From contig VIEA01000001.1 in assembly GCA_008087055.1 (NCBI GenBank), positions 843,346 to 907,345 of the forward strand: a stretch of DNA of 64,000 nucleotides, read 5' to 3'. The translations under genes were made by a program, and so were the position numbers. The notes under the pieces were generated by a model. It was not told where the DNA came from and did not search any database. It worked only from the letters and a program-made list of their open reading frames with translations. The stretch is from Gammaproteobacteria bacterium LSUCC0096. GTDB lineage: Bacteria; Pseudomonadota; Gammaproteobacteria; Pseudomonadales; Litorivicinaceae. Position 1 is the stretch's first letter, and every line of letters begins with the position of its first letter. Below, piece after piece: positions 27,287 to 35,387 of the stretch.

Positions 27287-28096
27287 ATGAATCAAGATAC
27301 AATCGATCAATACCGGATCACCAAAGAACCCTTCTACCAAGTGACCGCTGGCGAAGACACTCTTTATGAAGCAGCTTATGCGCGCCGTATGCCAATCATG
27401 CTGAAGGGTCCAACAGGCTGCGGTAAGTCACGTTTTGTTGAATATATGGCTTGGAAGCTAGGTAGGCCATTAATCACAGTTGCGTGTAATGAAGACATGA
27501 CTGCCTCAGACCTGGTCGGACGATTCCTCCTCGATAAGGATGGTACACACTGGCACGACGGCCCACTCACGGTTGCAGCGCGGATTGGAGCAATTTGCTA
27601 TCTCGATGAAATCGTTGAAGCACGACAAGATACGACGGTTGTAATTCACCCTTTAACGGATCATCGTCGCCAGTTGCCCCTCGATAAAAAGGGTGAGTTA
27701 GTTGAAGCGCATCCTGACTTTCAATTGGTCATCTCTTATAACCCGGGATACCAATCACTCATGAAAGATCTCAAGCAGTCGACAAAGCAACGATTTGCAG
27801 CCATGGACTTCGATTATCCAACTGAAGACTTAGAGGCTGATATTGTGGCCAAAGAGACTGGCATCGATTCGGATGTTTCAATGAAGCTTGTGCAAATTGC
27901 GCATCGAACTCGCAACCTCAAGGGACATGGATTGGACGAGGGTATCTCAACGCGTTTGCTAGTGTATGCAGCTCAGATGATTGCTGAAGGTGTTGATGCC
28001 AAGCTCGCATGTAATATGACCCTTGTCACACCACTCACCGACGACCCCGACATGCGCCAGACGCTAGAGGCTGCGGTGGAGACTTTCTTCACCTAA
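27287..28096 (+). CDS. cbbQ: CbbQ, MoxR-type AAA+ ATPase of RuBisCO activase
   Basis: 269-residue ATPase that with CbbO removes inhibitory sugar phosphates from form I RuBisCO. Walker A GPTGCGKS at 41-48, Walker B AICYLDEI at 102-109, sensor and arginine region in [26 protein letters not shown]. It is homologous to NorQ/NirQ, but the cbbLS location settles the role. Two in-frame ATGs exist; 27287 is preferred because GGAG lies 7 bp before it, while 27281 almost touches the site. It starts 20 bp after the cbbS hairpin. Confidence 0.95.
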   Translation: MNQDTIDQYRITKEPFYQVTAGEDTLYEAAYARRMPIMLKGPTGCGKSRFVEYMAWKLGRPLITVACNEDMTASDLVGRFLLDKDGTHWHDGPLTVAARIGAICYLDEIVEARQDTTVVIHPLTDHRRQLPLDKKGELVEAHPDFQLVISYNPGYQSLMKDLKQSTKQRFAAMDFDYPTEDLEADIVAKETGIDSDVSMKLVQIAHRTRNLKGHGLDEGISTRLLVYAAQMIAEGVDAKLACNMTLVTPLTDDPDMRQTLEAAVETFFT

Positions 28097-28105
28097 GGCC
28101 AAACC

Positions 28106-30448
28106 ATGAGCATCAACCTTGATGACTATCGCGAAGCCTTTGCAGGCGGACCTGAAGGATTTGAATCCACTTTAGAGACCTGCTTTCATGAAGCGGCACG
28201 CACGCTTTCTTCCCAAGGACTCTCGGACTATATGGAGGGAGCAAGGGGGCTAGCTCAACTCGGGCGCGGATACGATCTCGTCTCGGCATGGCTTGAGAAT
28301 ATCCCTGAGGTCGTCAAAGAATGTGGCGAAGATGTAATCCGTGATTGCCTCGGTTCCGCAATGAAACTCTCATCAATGACTAGTGGCGAGGTCATCGCCC
28401 TGCTCTTTACGTCATTGCCGACGGCTGCCAGACGGCTGGGTGATCCCGAGTTACTCAAAGGGTACTTATCATTAATCCACCAACTCTCAGCCAAAGCAGC
28501 CCGTGGGTTACGACCCATGCTGACGCATATCGATGAACTATTGAGCAAGCTGACCTTGTCAGGCCTCAAGCGCTGGGCAAACTTTGGAGCCGAGGCATAC
28601 CGTAAGGATCTACAAAATCTTACACGCTACTTCGCACTAGAAAGCGCTGATTCTCAAAAAGTATTGCAGCAAGAACGTCGCGGTACCCTCTTCATTGATT
28701 CGCAACGTAAAATCAACTTTTATTTGCGCGCGCTATGGGGACGTGATTTCTTCTTGCGCCCAACTGCCGCTGATTACGAAGGTTTTCGGCCATATCTCGA
28801 GCACTATGTAATGCATCTCCCCGATGCTGTCGATGCGATTGGAGGCATCTCTGGGTACGATGTCTATCGTGCAATGGCTGCGCATCAAGCCGCTCATATC
28901 GCATACACCTCAGAGCCCTTATCTGCAGAGCAACTCTCTCAAGCTCATTTGTTTTTTATCGGATTGATTGAAGATGCGCGTGTTGAGTGGAATGCGGTTC
29001 GCGCCTTTCCAGGACTTCAGAAATTATGGGGATCGCTCTTGACGCTCACTCATGAGATGAAGCTCGAGCATCCAACTGTCGAGATATTGGAGCGTGTCGC
29101 AGTTGGTCTCATTGATTCCTCTGTAAAACTTGAGGACCCAAAACTCGATCAATTCATTGAATCTTTTCACCAAAGGGTTTCGGAAACACCTTTAAGTAAT
29201 TCAATTTCATGGGATTTAGGTCTTGAGCTTTATCACTACTTCGCTAAAACCCAAGATGTTCCGAGCCTGCGAATATTGAATACGATTCGGATTCCTTATC
29301 GCGACGACAATCGATTCATTTGGGAATTTGAGGAGTTTAATTGGGATGCGCACGGCGCCCAATATATCCCCGCTTCTCAAAGACAGGTACGGAAATATGT
29401 CTCAGTTCTTGAAATGGCGCATGAAGTAGATTGCGAATTAGCAGGTGACGACGCACAAGAAATCTGGGTATGTCGTGATGAATTTATGCCCTATGAAGAT
29501 GCGGGTGAAGCGACTGTCAGCTTTAATGCAATGTGGGGAAAAGAACCGATTTCCGCCCCTTATCATTATCAAGAATGGGATTACCAAGTTCAGTTGTTTC
29601 GACCAGACTGGGCAACTGTCTATGAGCGACGAGCGACCAAAGGTGATCCCTCTGTCATTGATGATATCTTATTGAAATATAAACCGGTTGCTACTCAAAT
29701 TCGGAAGATCATCGATATGTTAAGTCCGACGGGTGTTCAGAGAATCCGGGGCTTGGAAGATGGCGATGAGGTCGACCTAAACGCCGCCGTTGACGCGCTA
29801 GTTTCGATTCGAATGGGATCGCAACCTGACCCGCGGATTACGATGCGCAACCAGATTAAATCTCGTGACCTCGCGGTCACTGTGTTACTCGATCTCTCCG
29901 AGAGTACAAATGATCAGGTTGATGGCGCTGATCACACGGTATTGGATCTTACCAAAGAAGCGGCCACACTCGTTGCAACGGCAATCGAAGGCATTGGCGA
30001 TCCGTTCTCAATCGCTGGATTCGCATCAGACGGGCGACACGATGTCCACTACTACACGTTTAAACAGTTTAGTCAGCGTTTTAATAATGAGTCAAAAGCG
30101 CGGCTTGACGGGATGCATGGAGGACTGTCAACCCGAATGGGTGCTGCACTTCGACATGCGGGATCTGGCCTCTTGAAACAGCCCGAAAGTCGCAAACTCA
30201 TCTTGCTGGTGACAGATGGATCCCCTGCTGATGTTGATGAGAGAGATCCACAGCATTTAAGACACGATACAAAAAAAGCAGTTGAAGAATTATCAAGTAA
30301 AGGCATCTTTACCTACTGCCTGACGCTGGATCCGCAGGCAGATCATTACGTGAAACGTATCTTTGGCCAAAATAACTATATGATTCTGGACCACGTCAAT
30401 AGACTACCCGAGAAACTACCCACGCTCTTTGCGAGTTTGACAAGTTAG
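28106..30448 (+). CDS. cbbO: CbbO, VWA-domain partner of CbbQ
   Basis: 780-residue adaptor subunit of the CbbQO RuBisCO activase, related to NorD. The N-terminal helical region is followed by a C-terminal von Willebrand factor A domain. The MIDAS motif is DLSES near residue 595, with GLSTRMGAALRHAG and VTDGSPADVDE supplying the remaining metal contacts. In characterised systems this domain contacts an acidic residue on the RuBisCO large subunit. AAGG stands 7 bp upstream of the ATG, 9 bp after the cbbQ stop. Confidence 0.95.
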   Translation: MSINLDDYREAFAGGPEGFESTLETCFHEAARTLSSQGLSDYMEGARGLAQLGRGYDLVSAWLENIPEVVKECGEDVIRDCLGSAMKLSSMTSGEVIALLFTSLPTAARRLGDPELLKGYLSLIHQLSAKAARGLRPMLTHIDELLSKLTLSGLKRWANFGAEAYRKDLQNLTRYFALESADSQKVLQQERRGTLFIDSQRKINFYLRALWGRDFFLRPTAADYEGFRPYLEHYVMHLPDAVDAIGGISGYDVYRAMAAHQAAHIAYTSEPLSAEQLSQAHLFFIGLIEDARVEWNAVRAFPGLQKLWGSLLTLTHEMKLEHPTVEILERVAVGLIDSSVKLEDPKLDQFIESFHQRVSETPLSNSISWDLGLELYHYFAKTQDVPSLRILNTIRIPYRDDNRFIWEFEEFNWDAHGAQYIPASQRQVRKYVSVLEMAHEVDCELAGDDAQEIWVCRDEFMPYEDAGEATVSFNAMWGKEPISAPYHYQEWDYQVQLFRPDWATVYERRATKGDPSVIDDILLKYKPVATQIRKIIDMLSPTGVQRIRGLEDGDEVDLNAAVDALVSIRMGSQPDPRITMRNQIKSRDLAVTVLLDLSESTNDQVDGADHTVLDLTKEAATLVATAIEGIGDPFSIAGFASDGRHDVHYYTFKQFSQRFNNESKARLDGMHGGLSTRMGAALRHAGSGLLKQPESRKLILLVTDGSPADVDERDPQHLRHDTKKAVEELSSKGIFTYCLTLDPQADHYVKRIFGQNNYMILDHVNRLPEKLPTLFASLTS

Positions 30449-30456
30449 GAGACGGC

Positions 30457-30762
30457 ATGACTGAGCGACGCTACGTTGGCATCCAGAACGATATGAATGG
30501 CGGAATGACAGCAACTGGCAAAATTATTCGAGATGCGCAGGTGTTCGGCATCATTGAAGAAACTGAGACATGCGAAGGATGGCTTCCCCAGGGTATTGAG
30601 CAGCTCTGGGAAAAAACAGAAAAAGCATGGCAACCGTATGGATTTAGCGTCAGTGCCTTACCTGCTGACTTGAAGGAAAAATTTCTCCGTATTCATGGCG
30701 CCGCTATCGAGAAAGCGAAGGCAGCCGGATGGAGCGGCGAGGATGAGCTTAAAAGCGACTAA
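30457..30762 (+). CDS. Uncharacterised 101-aa protein at the end of the cbb operon
   Basis: Not recognised. 101 residues, soluble, no signal peptide. The sequence has aromatic and Gly-rich stretches (RRYVGIQNDMNGGMTATGKIIRD, GWLPQGIEQLW) and a helical, Lys-rich C-terminal half ending AKAAGWSGEDEL. GGAG lies 4-5 bp before the ATG and the start is 8 bp after cbbO, so it is the fifth gene of cbbLSQO. That position suggests a role with RuBisCO or its activase, but nothing in the sequence proves it. The stop overlaps the end of convergent ogt by 4 bp. Confidence 0.8.
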   Translation: MTERRYVGIQNDMNGGMTATGKIIRDAQVFGIIEETETCEGWLPQGIEQLWEKTEKAWQPYGFSVSALPADLKEKFLRIHGAAIEKAKAAGWSGEDELKSD

Positions 30763-31226
30763 ACAATATAGCCGTCGTGGCTGATATTCACCCCCTCTCG
30801 CTTCAATAACATCCGTTTGATATCAAGACCCCAAAAGAACCCTCCGAGACCTCGGTCACGACGGACAATTCGGTGACAAGGAACAATAATGGCACATGGG
30901 TTTTGTCCACATGCCGATGCCGCAGCACGCGTCGCTCGCATATTCCCCGCGCGCTTTGCGAGCTCTGAATAGCTGATCACTTCACCTGGAGGTACATGAC
31001 GCATGGCTTCCCAGACTTTGATTTGAAAATCCGATCCCTCAAGCTTTACAGGGATCCCCAAGCCATCACGACGCCCCTCAAGACAGTCAATCACAGGTTG
31101 CAACACGTCTTGAGAGATTTGGTCACCCTGTTCAATCGAGCGAGCTTGCTCAACTCGAATCAGATAAGGCCCGTCAAACTCAAGTCTGATATGACCTAGA
31201 CTCGTTTTAACTAGGGCTTGGGTCAT
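30759..31226 (-). CDS. ogt: Methylated-DNA-[protein]-cysteine S-methyltransferase
   Basis: Suicide repair protein that transfers alkyl groups from O6-alkylguanine to its own cysteine. 155 residues. The acceptor is C117 in VPCHRIV; upstream are the helix-turn-helix (VPPGEVISYSELAKRAG), the Arg-finger region (MRATRAAASACGQNP) and after it GLGGFFWGLDIKRMLLKREG. It starts inside the stop of a 58-aa gene (ATGA), so it is the last gene of a rhodanese-permease-small protein-ogt chain. Confidence 0.95.
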   Translation of the reverse strand: MTQALVKTSLGHIRLEFDGPYLIRVEQARSIEQGDQISQDVLQPVIDCLEGRRDGLGIPVKLEGSDFQIKVWEAMRHVPPGEVISYSELAKRAGNMRATRAAASACGQNPCAIIVPCHRIVRRDRGLGGFFWGLDIKRMLLKREGVNISHDGYIV

Positions 31227-31399
31227 TGTTCAGCGCCCGGAGCAAATGTACATATCGCACCAGATGCACCAGATTTTGAGCCATACGCCATGGGGTCTGG
31301 GGAGCGATAAGGGTCTGGGGCAACACCTAAGGACCAATCCAGACCAACGACTGAAAACGCAAAGACTAAAGCCATCACAATTCCTGATCGGCGACTCAT
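31223..31399 (-). CDS. 58-aa single-span membrane or secreted protein
   Basis: Unrecognised small protein, MSRRSGIVMALVFAFSVVGL and onwards, with one hydrophobic segment (about residues 6-25) that could be a signal anchor or a signal peptide, and a short polar C-terminus with one Cys (AICTF). Its ATG overlaps the stop of the YeeE gene (ATGA) and its stop overlaps the ogt start (ATGA). GAGGG stands 6-7 bp before the start. Coupling on both sides supports a real gene. A longer reading from 31426 would extend into YeeE and lacks this ribosome-binding site. Confidence 0.65.
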   Translation of the reverse strand: MSRRSGIVMALVFAFSVVGLDWSLGVAPDPYRSPDPMAYGSKSGASGAICTFAPGAEQ

Positions 31400-32487
31400 G
31401 ATAGTCCCTCGCTTGCTCGGCGCCACAGTTGATCACGCCATTTCACACCGACGATACTCCCAGCGAATCCTGCGATCAACCAGAGCCATCCATGCAGTGA
31501 TCCAGAGGCAATTCCGCTGAATAACGCCCCAACATTACAACCAAAGGCAAGGCGAGATGAAATTCCAAGCAATAAACCAAATAATGCCGCAACCGCAAAA
31601 TACCAGGCGGCGATAGGCTGTTTAAATGGTTGAACACTCGAATCCTTCCAAGCAGCGAGCGCAGCGCCACCGATGAGCCCGAGACTCGTTAGCGATGTTG
31701 TATCTGTCAGTATCGATGACTGGAGCGCTTGCGCATTGATTGGATGAATCCAGAATTGAGCGGACGCTGCATCCCAACCAAATCCCTGAGCGGCTTTGGC
31801 TACCCATAGGCCGAGTCCGTAAACAACCCCCCATGGCTGGCCCGCGACCAATACGTGAAGAATAGCGAGCGCAGAGAGGATTACCCCGGCGATTAGTAGC
31901 TTTTTATTCCAAAGTGAGCCCGCGCTGTACCAGGATGCTAGAAATCCAACCCCAACCAACCCGAACAAGGTCACAGTGACACCTCCTCCGACGCCAAAAG
32001 ACTCAGTGAGACTGATCGGTATGTGCGGCGTGGCTTCAATTGCAAACGGCACAAGAAGTGTTCCGAGAAAGCTCCCAATACAAAACAGGGGTAATGCTGT
32101 GAGGGCAATCGCATTGCCCGAACCTGCATTGACCAAGGTGCCAGATCCGCATCCTAGGATCATCTGCATCGACAATCCGAAAACAAAGGCGGCAGCAACC
32201 ATGGTCAGAGAGACTGGGGCGATGGCGCCGATCAGTGTGCCGGGTGCGAAAGCGATAATTGGCTGAATGGCAACCGCTGTGAGTCCAATTGCCACAAGTT
32301 GAGCGACAAACCCCTGCGCATTGCGCTCTCGAATGAGGCGTCGCCATGGTCCCGCGAATCCGAAACCGAATCGCTCCAGGCTAAATCCGATCAGGAGACC
32401 TAGCGCTAAGAGTAGTGAAAAACGAACGCCCGCTGAAACAGCGAGCGTTAATAGCAGTCCAGTAATAAGGAGTGTTCGTATGACCAA
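31396..32487 (-). CDS. YeeE/YedE family permease (thiosulfate-uptake type)
   Basis: 363-residue inner-membrane protein with about nine to ten hydrophobic helices. The two family signatures are present with their cysteines: GLSMQMILGCGSGTLVNAG (C113) and RLAFGCNVGALFSGIASGS (C317). TsuA, a characterised member, passes thiosulfate between such cysteines. The start appears to be TTG at 32487, 3 bp after the rhodanese stop, since no ATG occurs before the first helices. Gene order rhodanese-YeeE supports import of a reduced sulfur compound. Confidence 0.88.
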   Translation of the reverse strand: MVIRTLLITGLLLTLAVSAGVRFSLLLALGLLIGFSLERFGFGFAGPWRRLIRERNAQGFVAQLVAIGLTAVAIQPIIAFAPGTLIGAIAPVSLTMVAAAFVFGLSMQMILGCGSGTLVNAGSGNAIALTALPLFCIGSFLGTLLVPFAIEATPHIPISLTESFGVGGGVTVTLFGLVGVGFLASWYSAGSLWNKKLLIAGVILSALAILHVLVAGQPWGVVYGLGLWVAKAAQGFGWDAASAQFWIHPINAQALQSSILTDTTSLTSLGLIGGAALAAWKDSSVQPFKQPIAAWYFAVAALFGLLLGISSRLAFGCNVGALFSGIASGSLHGWLWLIAGFAGSIVGVKWRDQLWRRASEGLS

Positions 32488-32490
32488 GAG

Positions 32491-33441
32491 TTAATTCACC
32501 AGGTTGTTAAACCATTTTTTGGTTTTCAAGATGGCAAATTGCACCGACGTTGGTACGTTTTCCATCGGCTTTTTCAGCGCCGACCACTCAACCATCGACT
32601 CAGCGTACAGCTTAACTCCATCAACTTGAGCGACCTCACTTAAAACGAACCAATTGGTTGCAGCCCAGTGGCCTGTGTTGCAATAAGAAATCGTGCCTGA
32701 TTGGTCAAGCTCGTTATCGGCAACAATCGATTGCACTTCGTCAGCGTGCTTCAGTAACGGCGTGTTCTTATCGAAAAACGCCTCAAAAGCAAATTGATCA
32801 GCACCTGGAAGAATACCTGGGCGTGCAGCTGCGTCATGCCAAGCCTTTCCTGCATAGAAATCATCAAGACGCGCATCTAAAAGGCGCGCACTACCTTCGC
32901 CTGCCACCTGTTTTTCAACTTCGGCAGTATCCGCGTACCACGCTGAATTGAACGCCAGTTGTGGGGCGACTGGAGATACTTCCGTTTGGCCTGAGGCGAG
33001 TTCAAAACCGTCTTTTTGATATGCCCTGAAACCGCCGTTTAAAATTGCTAGCGAATCAAAGCCAACACTTTTGAGTGTCCAATAAACTCGTGCTGCCGCA
33101 CCGAAATCTGTCGTTGTCACACCATCATGAACAATTACGACGGAATCAGTGGTATCGATTCCTTGCGACCCCAGTGCTTTGGCGAGTTTATTGAGCTCGG
33201 GCAATTGTCCTGGATTCTGTTTTGGACCTCTAAACTCACTGTAAGGAATATAAACTGAACTAGGAATATGTTGCTTTAAATACTCCTTCTCATCACTACG
33301 AATCTCTAGAACTTTGACCTCGTTATTATCGAGCAAGTCAGTCAATGTAAAGCTGTCAATCACTGGTGTCAGCGTGGTCGCTTGAGTCGAAACAGAGAAA
33401 ACGAGAGCCGCTGTCCCTGTAAACCTTTTCCATGCGTTCAT
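32491..33441 (-). CDS. Secreted tandem rhodanese (thiosulfate sulfurtransferase)
   Basis: 316 residues with a Sec signal peptide (MNAWKRFTGTAALVFSVSTQA) and two rhodanese domains. The first lacks the catalytic cysteine (VHDGVTTTDFGAAARVY). The second carries C254 in the active loop CNTGHWA, preceded by the structural motifs RLLDARLDDFYAG and GILPGADQ. It probably moves sulfane sulfur from thiosulfate in the periplasm. It is first in the operon with YeeE; GAGGG lies 7 bp before the ATG. Confidence 0.9.
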   Translation of the reverse strand: MNAWKRFTGTAALVFSVSTQATTLTPVIDSFTLTDLLDNNEVKVLEIRSDEKEYLKQHIPSSVYIPYSEFRGPKQNPGQLPELNKLAKALGSQGIDTTDSVVIVHDGVTTTDFGAAARVYWTLKSVGFDSLAILNGGFRAYQKDGFELASGQTEVSPVAPQLAFNSAWYADTAEVEKQVAGEGSARLLDARLDDFYAGKAWHDAAARPGILPGADQFAFEAFFDKNTPLLKHADEVQSIVADNELDQSGTISYCNTGHWAATNWFVLSEVAQVDGVKLYAESMVEWSALKKPMENVPTSVQFAILKTKKWFNNLVN

Positions 33442-33502
33442 GCGAATACCCTCTCAAATCAATGAGTGGATATTAGGTTGAATTCGATAGACCTCAAAAG
33501 AA

Positions 33503-33522
33503 TAAGTTTTTAAATACTTATA
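33503..33522. promoter_or_regulatory. Inverted repeat ATAAGT-N8-ACTTAT before the rhodanese operon
   Basis: Perfect 6-bp arms at 33503-33508 and 33517-33522, 62-81 bp before the rhodanese ATG. The arms share their bases with the ATAARTAA half-sites in the cbbR-cbbL gap but with a shorter spacer. On the minus strand a TTCTTTT follows, so a weak terminator for the preceding gene is the alternative. Confidence 0.35.
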
Positions 33523-33532
33523 ACTTTTAGTT

Positions 33533-33796
33533 CTATCTAGTGCGCTGCGTCGGACACACATGGCGGCCAAAACTGAAACCTCGTCGCTGAACGTGCTTGG
33601 TCTTACGCCCCGAAACGCGCTCACGCCACATCTTAAAGCTCGAGAGCTTCATTTCGCGACGCATGAGCTCAATCACATCGGACTCTTTTAAGCCAAATGA
33701 TGCCTCAATCGCCTCAAAGGGTGTTCTATCTTCCCAGGCCATTTCAATCACTCGACTAATCTCGTCTGAACTCAATGAGTGTTTTGCAGAAGCCAT
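33533..33796 (-). CDS. TIGR03643/DUF2805 family protein
   Basis: 87-residue basic protein. The core SSDEISRVIEMAWEDRTPFEAIEASFGLKESDVIELMRREMKLSSFKMWRERVSGRKTKH is characteristic of the family and looks like a helix-turn-helix or winged-helix fold; its function is not established. A longer frame runs up to 33922 but only as an overlap with pgi, so I start at ATG 33796 (MASAKHSL). That still overlaps the pgi end by 25 bp. The C-terminal tail (VQRRGFSFGRHVCPTQRTR) is Arg-rich. Confidence 0.82.
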   Translation of the reverse strand: MASAKHSLSSDEISRVIEMAWEDRTPFEAIEASFGLKESDVIELMRREMKLSSFKMWRERVSGRKTKHVQRRGFSFGRHVCPTQRTR

Positions 33797-35379
33797 CGAA
33801 GCATCTCTTGGGTTGACGATGAAAATGTACTTGCATCTCCAGAGATGAAGCTTGGACGAAGTGCGTTGCATTGTGCCTTGCCGAGCTCTACTCCCCATTG
33901 ATCGTATGAGTTGATATTCCAAATCACGCCTTGTGTGAATACCTTATGCTCGTATGCCGCTATCAGTGAGCCGAGTGATTCAGGTGTTAACTGCTGCATC
34001 ATAATTGTTGAGCTTGGACGATTACCCGGAAATGTCCGATGCGGCACTAACCGTTTGGCCTCGGCTTCAGAAACGTTCTGATCCATCATGTCCTGGTAAA
34101 CCTGGTCTGACGATTTACCAAACGCGAGCGATTCGGATTGCGCGAGACAATTCGCGTTCAACAACATATGCGATTCGCTATCAGTATTCACGGGTCTTGC
34201 ACTCATAATGAAGTCGATCGGGCAAATGAGCGTTCCCTGATGCAGCAACTGGAAAAATGCATGCTGCCCATTGGTTCCTGGCTCTCCCCAAATCACAGGG
34301 CAGGTCTCGTAATCAATCGATTGACCTTCGCGATCAACGCGCTTGCCATTGGATTCCATCTCCATTTGTTGGAGATACGCGGAAAAACGATGTAACCGTT
34401 GCTCGTATGGCAGAACCGCTAGGGTTTCCAAACCAAACCCATTCCGATACCAGACCCCAAGCAATGCCATGAGAACCGGGATATTCCTTGCGGGCGACGC
34501 GTCTCTGAAATGCTGATCCATCTCGCGCGCACCGCTGAGCAATCGATCGAATACATCAGGCCCTAATGAAATCATCAGCGATAACCCAATATTGGACCAC
34601 ACTGAATAACGACCTCCAACCCAATCCCAAAATCCAAACATCCGGTCTTCACTAATACCGAACGCTTTGACCGCATCCGAGTTGGTCGAAAGTGCTGCGA
34701 AATGATGAGCGACTGCCTGTTGGCCTAAGGAATCTGCAATCCACCGCTGCGCCTTTTTTGCGTTGTGCATGGTTTCTTGGGTTGTGAACGTCTTTGATGC
34801 GATCAAAACCAGCGTCGTTTCTGGATCCAGATCCGTTAAGACATCATGTAAATGCGCGCCATCAACATTAGATACGTAATGTGGCTTAGGACCATCGATA
34901 TAAGGCTTTAATGCCTCGCTTACCATCAAAGGACCCAGATCGGACCCGCCGATGCCAATATTGACAACATCGGTGATTGGCTTGCCTGTAGCGCCTGTCG
35001 CGACACCGTTACGCACATCTTCCGCGAACGCATAAGCGTGCCCGCGCGCGCTCAAGACATCCGCTACGATAGAAACACCATCAATCAAAAACTCATCACT
35101 TGACTTGGCTCGCAACGCTGGGTGAAGCACCGCTCGCCCCTCGGTACAGTTGATCTTCTCCCCCTCGAACAATTGTTGGCGCATGCTGTCAAAGTCACAC
35201 TCAGCCAGCATTGTGATTAAAGCATCAAGAACTGATTGGTCGACCCAATGCTTCGAGTAATCAAGACGCAACCCAGCGCCTTCGACGACATAACGAACAC
35301 CGCGACCAGGATCATTTTTAAAGAGCGTCGTAAGTGATTGATTCCATTGACTAGATAGGATACTTAGCTGATCTTTCAC
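33772..35379 (-). CDS. pgi: Glucose-6-phosphate isomerase
   Basis: Interconverts glucose-6-phosphate and fructose-6-phosphate in glycolysis, gluconeogenesis and sugar recycling. 535 residues. Signatures are VVNIGIGGSDLGP, the phosphate site SKTFTTQET, GGRYSVWSNIGL, GTNGQHAFFQLLHQGT with the catalytic base region, and the C-terminal Lys in SYDQWGVELGKAQC. The start is GTG at 35379 with GAGG about 6 bp upstream. It lies 8 bp after an acidic gene and overlaps the DUF2805 gene, forming a three-gene leftward unit. Confidence 0.97.
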   Translation of the reverse strand: MKDQLSILSSQWNQSLTTLFKNDPGRGVRYVVEGAGLRLDYSKHWVDQSVLDALITMLAECDFDSMRQQLFEGEKINCTEGRAVLHPALRAKSSDEFLIDGVSIVADVLSARGHAYAFAEDVRNGVATGATGKPITDVVNIGIGGSDLGPLMVSEALKPYIDGPKPHYVSNVDGAHLHDVLTDLDPETTLVLIASKTFTTQETMHNAKKAQRWIADSLGQQAVAHHFAALSTNSDAVKAFGISEDRMFGFWDWVGGRYSVWSNIGLSLMISLGPDVFDRLLSGAREMDQHFRDASPARNIPVLMALLGVWYRNGFGLETLAVLPYEQRLHRFSAYLQQMEMESNGKRVDREGQSIDYETCPVIWGEPGTNGQHAFFQLLHQGTLICPIDFIMSARPVNTDSESHMLLNANCLAQSESLAFGKSSDQVYQDMMDQNVSEAEAKRLVPHRTFPGNRPSSTIMMQQLTPESLGSLIAAYEHKVFTQGVIWNINSYDQWGVELGKAQCNALRPSFISGDASTFSSSTQEMLRWLLQNTH

Positions 35380-35387
35380 GATCTACC

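Noticed and set aside
27287-30448. norQ/norD nitric-oxide reductase accessory genes
   Set aside because: Homologous, but the position directly after cbbLS and the absence of norBC support CbbQ and CbbO.
24396-31226. Carboxysome operon
   Set aside because: No shell, CsoS2 or carbonic anhydrase genes adjoin cbbLS; the partners are cbbQ and cbbO.
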